Positions 1-8,962 of a DNA stretch of 64,000 bases are shown here, in pieces. Under the pieces are notes generated by a model that saw only the letters and a program-made list of their open reading frames with translations, was not told where the DNA came from and did no database searches. Position 1 is the first letter of the stretch. Each line of letters starts with the position of its first letter. The position numbers were made by a program, and so were the translations under genes. The stretch comes from Sycobia sp. Sy_11 (Eukaryota > Arthropoda > Insecta > Hymenoptera > Epichrysomallidae): contig JACCIC010000283.1 in assembly GCA_018907035.1 (NCBI GenBank), forward strand, positions 62,001-126,000. The letters are read 5' to 3'.

Positions 1-450
1 AACTTCGGAGAAGGCAATCGATCTCTGTAAGCAGTTTATGCTACACATAGCCGAGATTGCCTTCCTGGACCAAAACGCAGAGATCCGTCTAATAACCTAC
101 GCGTCGAACCTAGCCATGGGTGCCGCGCTCGAAAAAAGAGGCGACGACGAATGGCGACCACTAGCCTTCTATTCAAAAAAGTTCAGCAACGCGCAAGCGA
201 AGTACGCGACAATAGACAGGGAACTTACCGTGATTTACTACGCCGTGGAAAAATTTTTTTACTATCTGGAAGGTCGCGAATTTGCTATAATAACGGATCA
301 TAAACCGCTGATTTAGATAATGGCGCAGAATCAAGATAAAGCCCCCACATGACGTTTGTAGGCAACTGAACTACATAGCGCAATTCAATGCAAAAATAGT
401 ACACCGAGCGGGCCACGAGAACATGGTGGCCGATGCGTTATCACGAATAG
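1..450 (+). pseudogene. Gypsy RNase H domain fragment
   Basis: Translation shows the Ty3/gypsy RNase H signature: an AMGAALEK stretch after the first beta strand, RPLAFYSKKF, YATIDRELTVIYYAVEKF, and the terminal TDHKPLI. The aspartate expected in the first catalytic motif (TDAS in copy B at 14478) reads YAS here. The frame closes at 314-316, where copy B has an open Tyr codon, and a one-base insertion follows. The protein would remove RNA from the RNA/cDNA hybrid in an active element. This copy is a clear pseudogene. Confidence 0.85.
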
Positions 451-659
451 AGTCGTTCAGAATCCCGAGTATGTGCAATAGGAACGACTCGTGGAACCAA
501 TACGAGGAAGACGTATGCTGGGTTAGGGAAAGCGTGCACGCGTTCAGGCTACCGACCATCTTCGACGCAAAGGAACTTGCTGAGCAGCAAGACTCGAATT
601 CCGAGCTGTACCACATTCTGCGAAACCGCGATCACCCCTTAAAACTGCCATAGCTTATG

Positions 660-1390
660 TTTAACGACGATGAGCAGACGCCATTTTATTGCGATATCGC
701 CAAGAGCACAATTAGGCCTTTTAGCTAGAGCCCAATTACCCGGATCCATGCGCGACCATGTTTTCAAACTTTTACATAATAGCTCGCATCCAAGCGGCAA
801 AGTTACGGATCGACTCATACGCCAGCAATACGTATGGCCAAATAAAGTCGAGACATTCACAAGAAATGCCCGGAGTGGATAGACTGTCAAATGTCGAAAG
901 TAACCAGACACAATCAGTCGTTACCTGACCATTTGATCGCGTCGGATGCGGGTTTTAAACACATTCAGGTCGACATAGTCGATTCTCTAATCGCGAGGAA
1001 TGACTATAAGTATATCCTGAGAATGACCAATGGGTACTCACGATGGCCCGAAGCCATCCCAATACCGGACACGAGCGCGCGTACAGTAGCTGATGCGATC
1101 ATGAATCATTGAATCGCATGCTACGGCGCCCCAAAGGTGATCACCACAAATCAGGGCAGGCAGTTCAAATCTCGGCTATTCAACGAGATGCTGCTATTAA
1201 CGCGCTGCAGATGGATACATACAACGTCGTATCACTCTGCCGCGAACGGTATGGTCGAGAGGTGGCACTGCGACCTTATGGCCGCACTCATATACCAGGG
1301 TGATAACTGGCCTAAGGCACTGCCGATGTTACTATTCGGTCTACCGATAGTCTTACGCACGGATATGGGTAAGCCCGGCAGAATACTGCA
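660..1390 (+). pseudogene. Gypsy integrase core fragment
   Basis: The N-terminal zinc-binding region is recognisable (SSHPSGKVTDRLIRQQYVW) although the reading frame breaks near 880. The catalytic core follows: first Asp in HIQVDIVDS, a TTNQGRQF block where the family has TDxGxQF, and the Glu in NGMVERWH. The second catalytic Asp is therefore Asn, and copy B carries the same change. A stop replaces the Trp codon near 1110 and the frame shifts to the one that stays open through 2087. Integrase would join cDNA to the chromosome; this one is dead. Confidence 0.85.
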
Positions 1391-2773
1391 CTCTCAAGTG
1401 GCAATACCGCCGCGGCCTTCCGATCTCGTTAAGGATGAATCCAGCGCTGTTCGCCGTCGACGATTGCCCAGCAGTCAACTTGATTCACGCACCTCCGTTG
1501 CACCCTGTGATATAGCATATGCTCAGCTGTATCTTCGAGTCGCTCAGCGCGAGTATTATATACCGCACATATACCGCGCACTAGATTACTCTAAATACCT
1601 GGACGGGGCAAACGTACATTTTAGTGTGGACACAGAGCGATTCAGCGGCGAAGGAGCCGCAGCTCACATCATCGAGGACACGGAGCATTTCCGATTCAAA
1701 ACCTTGTCATTCGAAAATAGTCGCGTCAAAATCGACTTCGGGGTAGTAGAGTGCATACTTTGTGCGCAGATCGGACGTATAGAGCACACTCTCATAAAAC
1801 TCGACAAGCTCAACAGCACCGACGTAGAAATTACTGTAGAAGTTATCAGGGCCATCTCACAATCCTTTAAAGTGTCTCACCTAGTGGTAGGATCCGTGAG
1901 AGACACGTGCGACAACTTCCTACAGGTTAAAGACGTAGACCACTTGATCATGTTCAATAACGTACGCTACCAGAAGACGAGCCTGAGCACGGTCCATTTC
2001 GCAAATTTCCGTTGCCTCGAAATCGTGAACTTTACGAAGGTATACGTTGAACTAATAGCGCGTTTTATTAAGTCAAACAAGACTTAAAGTTAAAATTTAA
2101 CTTCGATAACTGCGCATATGTTGATAGGAAGGTGCATATCAACAAGATATTCGCGGCCGTGTTCTCAGGACAGAACGCGTTGCGTGCGTTCAGCTTCGCG
2201 TATTCGGAAAAACAAGAAATTCTAATGGGCAACGGCTATTGATGGCCAACCCTAAAAGAATCACGTACCATCACGTCCTTGCGGTTTAACAACAACGCTT
2301 ATGCAGAGGACTCGATCCTCAATATACTGGCAAGCGTGCCAGCACTTCAGGAAATATAGATGTACGGGATTGTCGTGCCTTCTAACTTGCACTTCGACGG
2401 ATGCGCGTATCTCAAAATGCTAAGCATGAAGTATTACGCAGAGATAAACGCGCTGCTTCTGAACATTAGTGCACGCGGAGTAAATTACATTCGGATAGTC
2501 AATAAACTCGGTAAGAGAAAGACGCGACCCATTCAACGAACAATACATATTCAACATGGCCCGTTACAACCTCGCCTTCCATACGCACACTAGCAAGTAC
2601 AGGGTGATTCTGCCTGGGTGAACAGACTGCGGTAACTGGAAAGAGAAGGGGTTAGCACCACGCAAAGCGCGGATTTCTTCAACGCGAGTCGCGATATGCG
2701 CGAAGAAAATGAGCATAAGATATTGAGTACTATGTACAAAGATAGGCTAAGCGTAGAATTAAGTACAATGTAA
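1391..2773 (+). pseudogene. Third ORF of gypsy family, LRR-like, unknown function
   Basis: Immediately after the integrase core the frame stays open to 2087 and then continues in pieces to about 2773, just before the polypurine tract. This is where env sits in errantiviruses, but I see no signal peptide, furin site or membrane anchor. Instead the translation has periodic Leu/Asn-rich segments (FRFKTLSFENS, TLIKLDKLN, VSHLVVGSV, CLEIVNFTKV) that resemble irregular leucine-rich repeats. The integrase C-terminus found in copy B is missing, so this ORF was probably joined to the integrase by deletion. Function unknown; the LRR reading is inference. Confidence 0.45.
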
Positions 2774-2894
2774 AAAAAAAAAACGAAAACACTTTTCTAT
2801 CTGCTCACGCCAACCTTCATTCCTATCCTCCACGTCTCATAGTTTAAGTTAGCTATAGAGACGCGACGATTTTTCTTAGATTAAGAAAAATCGA

Positions 2895-2911
2895 AAAATG
2901 GGGGGGAGTGG
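2895..2911 (+). other. Polypurine tract of gypsy copy A
   Basis: AAAATGGGGGGGAGTGG lies directly before the TGT that opens the LTR at 2912. It is the position and composition expected for the plus-strand DNA primer site of an LTR retrotransposon. Confidence 0.85.
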
Positions 2912-2933
2912 TGTAGGGACCACATGCATATAA

Positions 2934-2966
<33 letters not shown>

Positions 2967-3259
2967 CGATACTGCGCATGCGCCGAGTGCATACAGAAGT
3001 ATGTACCATGTAACAGCGGCGGCACCCCAACGCGGAGTGGGGAGCCGCGAGGGCCAAGTACGCGGCAACTACGGTGTCTCGCTCTCTCCTTGTGTAGCAA
3101 GCTAGCTGGTTGGACGTACTGCAGAGTAGACGCATCCAGTGGTGTTAATAAAGTATAGTTATTACACTCATGTGTCTTTTGTCCTTACCATCCTGCATCC
3201 GCTCAGTCTGGTAGGTGGACATTCACTTGTCCAGTTCAAGTACTAGAGGTAATCCCACA
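2912..3259 (+). repeat. 3' LTR of gypsy copy A
   Basis: The 348-bp segment starts TGTAGGGA and ends TCCCACA, an imperfect TG...CA inverted terminus, and it follows the polypurine tract. It holds an (AT)n run at 2936-2964 and a polyadenylation signal AATAAA at 3147-3152. No second LTR is in the window, because copy B has lost its ends and copy A runs off the left edge. Confidence 0.8.
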
Positions 3260-3413
3260 ATAGGAAAGCGAATCAAACAAAATAATTGTGTTATGTTTTA
3301 TTCTGCAGATCTGTCTTTCGTTTGTCAGAAATAATTTAGAATTCCAATACTAAAGTATTAAATTAAAATAAGAATTTGTGGAACATAAACTATATTTTTT
3401 TTTCTGTACTTAC

Positions 3414-3609
3414 CACTTTCTCTATACTGAGAATATATTAGGTCTTCGATGTTCAAAGCTGCAGCGGAACCTATTTGCACAGCTTCTTCACCAAAGCTTG
3501 TCATATAAAAAGAAATCCTTCCTTGACGTTGTGCTTCATATAAAATTCTATCCATAATATTTAAGGATACCATTGTCGTATACATTTTAATTATTAACTC
3601 AATATGAAC
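3414..3609 (-). CDS. BCKDHA: Exon of branched-chain 2-oxoacid dehydrogenase E1 alpha (BCKDHA)
   Basis: The minus strand encodes [19 protein letters not shown], followed by a [13 protein letters not shown] segment and SQYRES. This is the conserved N-terminal region of the thiamine-diphosphate-dependent E1 alpha subunit of the mitochondrial branched-chain keto acid dehydrogenase, which decarboxylates the keto acids from Leu, Ile and Val. A consensus donor (GTAAGT, complement of 3408-3413) follows the coding block, and a T-rich tract ending in AG (3610-3611) precedes it, giving a 196-bp internal exon. No stop interrupts it. I found no other exon of the gene in the window, so the introns are long and transposon-filled, or this is a stray duplicated exon. 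Confidence 0.82.
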
Positions 3610-6273
3610 CTTGATAAAAAATAATATTAGAATCGTCGTTTTTCAATACAGTATAACAGGTTACATAACTGACAAAAATATTCAAAAATTTAATAAGACT
3701 AAAACTTAAAAGACTGAGAGGCTGAGTAGACTTAATAGAGTTTACTTGTTACATTATTAAGAAGACGGCTATAAATACTAAAGTAATTATTAAAATCACT
3801 ATATATAGATAATATCATTACAAGATAAAAACGAAATAGTGTGATATAATTGTATAATTGTAATTGTAATTGTTTTGGTTAACTGAGGGTCATATACAGA
3901 ATAATTTTTTGGAATTTGGAATTCGGACTTCCAATTTGTCTATCAGATCAAAATTTTAGATATTCTGTCCTAAAAGTGACTTTTTTACCTTTTAGAGAAA
4001 AAAAGTGTTTTCTGGTCTATAAGGTCTCATAATATCGCAGAAACATATCTCTTTTGTTCACTGAAATATTGTAAAATGAATTAATTTATTTTAACAGTTT
4101 CTAAACAGCTAATTTCTCGAAGTCTCATATATGGCATATGCAACATTCTAATCTATGAGTCTTGTACCCTAATTTTCTTTACTTTTGAGTCCTGTAATCT
4201 GCGATGCTTATTGGTTTAACATCTTAACCTTGCACTTGCGACTAAATTATTGGTTGAACTGTTTTCCCTGACAAATCTAGCTTGTCGAACTCCAGTAATC
4301 GTAACACAAACAACTTTAACTTAGATGATATAATTACAGCTAATACTTACCAAAACTATAATAATTGTGGAAATCATAATTTCGATTTGGCAAACTTAAA
4401 TCTGAACCTTGCTAATGCTACTCCAATCATATTCGAAAATGCAGGTTTTCAATAATCACCACCAAGTTTGTCGAATCATAGTCCTCTACATTAGAACTCC
4501 AGACAGAATCATGATCAGAAGGCTCACGAAAGAAATATTGACGATCACAGAATTCCGAATATATAGACCAAAGCATTGGGACCGGCGACTTTGAAGGGTG
4601 ATTAAAAATATTTCAAGATCAATAAATTATTATAGAATTACAGAAGAATAATGAAAATATTTCTCTTATTAATATCTCATATCAAGCCATGCAGAATAAA
4701 CCTAATATTTTAGACAATTAACACCCGGTTGATAATATTAAACTATCTGTGAGCTATAATAAAGAATTTTATATCAGTCCAGAACAGAAACTGGAAACAT
4801 TTTACAGAAGCTCACCTAGTAAATAAAAAAACCCTCCGAGATCCTTTGTCAGATGCTAGACTCGTCTAGATAGTCACGTAGTCAAAACTTTTTGAAAAGA
4901 AAAACGCCTTCCGACTGAAATCAAAATCGCAATAGAAAGCATCGAACCCTAAGAGCGAATGATCCAAGATAGCGATCATAGTGCCGCAAAATATAAAGAA
5001 ATTCACAAATAAAGACTGTAAATCATATAAATAATTCAAATTAAATGATTTATCCAACCGTCACATCGACGCAATATATAACTACAATAATAACTTTGGA
5101 AACAGTTATCATCCGTGAAGCGAACACGAAACATTTAGATACGAAAATACATTCAATTTACTAAATTCCACCCCGAGATAACTTGAGCCTAGCGAGTCAG
5201 TGCAAGGCATTGAGAAACGATTCATAAAACCGCCCGCGCTCATCAACATCATAAAACTACGTGCCTCCTCCATCTCCACAAAGATACTTACTTTGTTCAT
5301 CTCCGTCAAATTTCCCGCGTAAACAATCTCAAGAATCCGAAATTAATCACTAACAAATCCGAAATTTGGCATCAATTATAATATCATGTTCGGTAGCAAA
5401 CTTTCTCACCATATTAAATTCGCGACTAAAACAACTAAAAACTAAATGTAAGCTATAACATGGCAGATCAAAAATGGATACAAAATCGCATAGCTATTCC
5501 GATTAAAAAACAAAAATCAGATAATTAATTGAACCACCCATGTTGGAGACAGCAGCCTATTCATTTAGATTGCGGTCGGGCGGCCAGAACGGCTACGTAT
5601 GCCAACACGCGTGTCAGTGACAATAATGTTTATGAGGTGTAGACCGCATCCCTTGCGCCATGTCCAACAATTGAGACTCCAAGGCTGATACTTTAGTTAT
5701 GCAATCACCTAATCGTCTCACATTAAGCTATCTACAGGAATGCTACATTTGTATAATTCATGTTAGTCATATACATATTTTGTCGATTCTTACATTAATC
5801 CAAATTCATCAATGAAAATATAGTAAGTTTCAGTAATATCAATCATTATTCACATTCCTCCTTCATAATAACTATTCTTACTAACTGTTCTAATCTTATT
5901 TATCAACTATAATTCTGTAATTCACTCCGATTCTTACTTCATTCATTCTCTAAACATATGAATATTGCTTCTATATATTCATCCTAAATTTTTCCTTTCG
6001 TAATTAAACATATTTACTTATTACATGATTTTTTTAAAGAATTTTTTTTCTGCTGAAGCTAAATATACTATTTTAATTTTCAATACATATTATGAACAAT
6101 CCTGATTTGTGTGGGTTTGCTCTAAATGACTCAAAATTCAAAAAATATCACTTGTCTAAACTACATCCATGATTTTTAAAAGCACTGCTACATAGAGCTA
6201 AATTTATCACAATATCTTTGTTGCATTAAATCCGCTGTTGCTGTAAATTGTAGCTTCAGAATTTTTATAATAA
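3610..6273. other. AT-rich non-coding stretch, no recognisable gene
   Basis: No ORF here resembles a protein I know. The asparagine-rich translation around 4260-4440 and the GC-richer patch around 5560-5660 look like old repeat debris. If the BCKDHA exon is part of a live gene, this is upstream intron on its minus strand. Confidence 0.5.
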
Positions 6274-6432
6274 AAATTGTACTTATATCGATTGTTTTTA
6301 ATTAAATTAATAAATATTTTTATCGGTCCTACAATTTTCATAATATAATATATTAACTAAAATAATAACTAAACTAAACATAAACAGTCAGACTGCCCTT
6401 GTTTAGTATCACCCCCGAAGAATCTGTAATAA
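6274..6432. repeat. Diverged Penelope-like element terminal fragment
   Basis: This aligns in order with the left end of the complete PLE (7714-7940): AAATTGTACTT, then AATTAATAAATATTTTTATCGGTC, then the ACAGTCAGACTG block followed by CACCCCCG. The PLE coding and ribozyme parts are absent, so it is a solo end of an older, related element. Confidence 0.65.
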
Positions 6433-7694
6433 TTCTTACTACTAATCATAAATTAGATTTGTAAGTTCGTTCTCCTTCCGCCTTATTTTTATTTTATCAA
6501 TTTTTATGTTTATTATTATTGGAATTTTGTGAGGTTTTTAGGATACGTGATTCGGAGGGAGGAACATATCAGGACAAGTATTTAGGTGAATGATTTGAGA
6601 CTCGTTTTTGATGTTTGAAAAGAAATAACAAAGTATATTCTCGTATAAATTATACAACAACAACAAAAAATAATAATAATAATAAATTCTATTTTATTGG
6701 GATCTCGCTGTAGATACTCTGCAAGAAAAAAATAACGATTCACAAATTAATTACTCGCGCTGGCATTTTATATTATATTCTGTCTATTAATTAATTGGCT
6801 TATCTAAATTTCTATGAATTCAGATGGCCTTGACCCAGTGATTTCTCGCTTTATTTACTATATTTCTTTAAACGGTTTATATAAGCGGCCCGTCTATTTA
6901 CACGCAGTTTCTTCCACAATATCGGAATAAATCTTTATTCGCTCTTTTATATCACGCTAAGGTGCGCATTAGCTGGTGATATATAAGAGTTCGGTCTTTT
7001 ACTCAGGAATAAGCATTTATTTTTCCTTAGTAAGAATCCATTTTCCTTTTGATTTATTTTACAGCATTTAATTCTTATATTTATAATATTAGTCGATCAA
7101 CATTATGATGACTTGCAGATGTTCGGTCGCCGATCGGTCTGGCATTAACCCGAGGTGCACATCGTGATTAAAAGCCGTCTGGTAGTTTAATTCGACGAAA
7201 AGGAGCGCCTTTTCCCCGAATTAAATTAGGTCGATTTTAATTTTGTCTCCCGGCGGCTTTCTGGATTATTTCCTATGTGAAAAAGAATTACTTTTTAGAA
7301 GTCGGGAGCGCCCGTTCTTCTGAGTTGATAATTTTTTAACTCTTTTCTACGTGTAAAGGGATTTTTCCTTTGGCCTCGTGAAAGAGTTTTTTTTTTTCAT
7401 CCAGGAAAATACAGAATTTTACCGGTCGGTAGATTCTCTTCGTCACTCGGGAGGTATTCTTCCTCGACGAGCGCCAAAAATGAACCGTAATCTTTGCAAA
7501 ATTTAGCTTACTTTTATACATGGAAAAAGTACGTTAACAAAAATCTGATTGGTTATTATTTATTTTAAAATACGGTAATATTTTTCTTATTGGTTAAATT
7601 ACTTTATTCTACCTATTCTACTCTATGCTGTGTTTGATTGTTTATTTATAGCAATCATTTCGTGTATATATCTGACTGTTATTATGATTTGTCT
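6433..7694. other. No recognisable gene
   Basis: Mostly AT-rich. A more GC-balanced block at about 6880-7500 could be part of an unclassified repeat. It has a small palindrome AAAAGGAGCGCCTTTT at 7197-7212 but no coding potential that I can support. Confidence 0.4.
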
Positions 7695-7709
7695 ATAATA
7701 CTCTTAAAA
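7695..7709. repeat. Left target-site duplication of the PLE
   Basis: ATAATACTCTTAAAA here is repeated exactly at 11813-11827 on the other side of the element. A T on the 5' side also matches, so the duplication is 15-16 bp. Confidence 0.85.
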
Positions 7710-8022
7710 CAATTGAATTGTACTTCTGTCGACTGCCCATATACAAATTAATAAATATTTTTTTATTGGTCTTACAGTCCAATCAATTTCAACCAAAAAT
7801 AAAATAAAATAAAATAAAAATAAAAAATAATAAAAATAAAAAATAAAAATTAAAAATAAAAATTAAATTAAAAATTAAATTAAAATGATAATGACAGTCA
7901 GACTGTCCTTGTTTACATTCACCCCCGTAGACTAATCTGAAAATAAAATATTAGCTGAAAAAATTCTTTGTTAGTAAAGTGCAGTCTGACTGTCCCCAAC
8001 ACCCTTACCTAATTGAAGACTT

Positions 8023-8062
8023 GTCCAACGTTTCGAGCTCGCTACGGCTCCTCATCAGGGAC
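8023..8062 (-). ncRNA. Hammerhead ribozyme, left PLE arm
   Basis: Minus-strand mirror of the motif at 11495-11534: the conserved CTGATGA and CGAAAC cores, with GTCC/GGAC closing stem I. Identical in sequence to the right-arm copy. Confidence 0.8.
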
Positions 8063-8163
8063 TAATCTAAACCTTATATTCTAATCTATATATACTCATC
8101 CCCACCACCAAATTTCGTAAATTAAATATAAATTCCCCCTCTACACAAATTGTCCAAAACCAA

Positions 8164-8829
8164 TCAATTTAATAAGGAATGATAAACACTGTCCAATCTA
8201 CCAGACTCTAACATTAAATTCACATTATTTCGATTCTTGGAAATGTGAATACTTTCAAGACTCTCCCGTTTATACTTATTATTAATACCATATTCCAAAA
8301 TATCCACATTCACAAAATCAAAAGAATGTAAAAACTTTAAACAATGCTCTTTTAAACCAGAAGTAATATGTGAGCTACGTAAACTATATTTATGCTCATA
8401 AATTCTCTTTTTTAAATATCTACCTGTTTGTCCAATATAGTATTTATCACAATCCATGCAATTAATCTTGTAAACAACTCCTGATTTTAAGCATAAATCA
8501 TCCTTATCTTTGCAATTATTAAACAATCTACTTAAATTATTGCGATTTTTAAAGAAAATTTGAATGTTATATTTCCGAAAATTTCTTTTTATTCTTTCAG
8601 ATAATCCTCGAACATATGGTAAGACAATAATTTTGCCTCCGTTAAAATCAATTCCTGCACTATGTCTTTTTTCGGTATTATAAATTTCAAACAATCTCTC
8701 AGCAATCAATCTATTAATAAATTGAATTGGATAGCCATTATTAATAAAAGTCTCTCTTACTATCTGTAAATTATTTTGTCTAAAATCTTTATGTGACAAT
8801 TTAATTGCTCTGTCAACGACACCTCTCAA
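8164..8829 (-). pseudogene. 5'-truncated duplicate of the PLE ORF (GIY-YIG end)
   Basis: The 221-codon frame starts at an internal Met and reproduces the last 219 residues of the full-length PLE protein, including the CMDC zinc-ligand pair and the YYIGQTG nuclease motif. It has no RT domain, because the arm begins inside the codon region just after the RT. It is part of the element's repeat structure, not an independent gene, though a truncated nuclease could be translated if this strand were transcribed. Confidence 0.85.
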
Positions 8830-8912
8830 TGCTCCAATTTTGTTTCCGAATTGGTGGTGTGAATTAAAATCTAAAAACCTACCTGACCAAGTAGGTTTTC
8901 TGTTGGTGATTT

Positions 8913-8962
8913 ATTTCTCTAAAATAAATCATCATGTATGTCATGATTTATTTTAGAGAAAT
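8913..8962. repeat. Central 20-bp perfect inverted repeat at the PLE arm junction
   Basis: ATTTCTCTAAAATAAATCAT (8913-8932) and its exact complement (8943-8962) flank a 10-nt loop. It lies between the inner edge of the left arm and the body of the full copy, and the ORF start at 8934 is inside the loop. Confidence 0.85.

Larger units (their letters stand above)
1..3259 (+). mobile_element. Ty3/gypsy retrotransposon copy A, 3' half, decayed
   Basis: The order is RNase H, integrase, an extra 3' ORF, polypurine tract and 3' LTR, which is the 3' half of a Ty3/gypsy element cut by the window edge. Positions 1-1375 align with 14382-15565 of copy B in this window, so both belong to one family. Coding parts carry stops and frameshifts, for example the TAG at 314-316 and an extra T near 355, so this copy cannot make a functional Pol. 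The host exon of BCKDHA begins about 150 bp beyond the LTR. Confidence 0.9.
7745..8903 (-). repeat. Left inverted arm of the PLE
   Basis: It is the reverse complement of 10654-11812 with constant register (coordinates sum to 19557 at both ends and at the ORF stops), so no indel separates the arms. It contains the last 221 codons of the ORF, the ribozyme and the terminal AT-rich region. Confidence 0.93.

Noticed and set aside
2853..3135. Three overlapping minus-strand frames containing Ile-Tyr repeats
   Set aside because: They translate the (AT)n run inside the gypsy LTR.
4260..5330. Asn-rich and Ser/Pro-rich plus-strand translations resembling retroelement Gag
   Set aside because: Interrupted frequently, no zinc knuckle, protease or RT motif nearby; cannot be supported.
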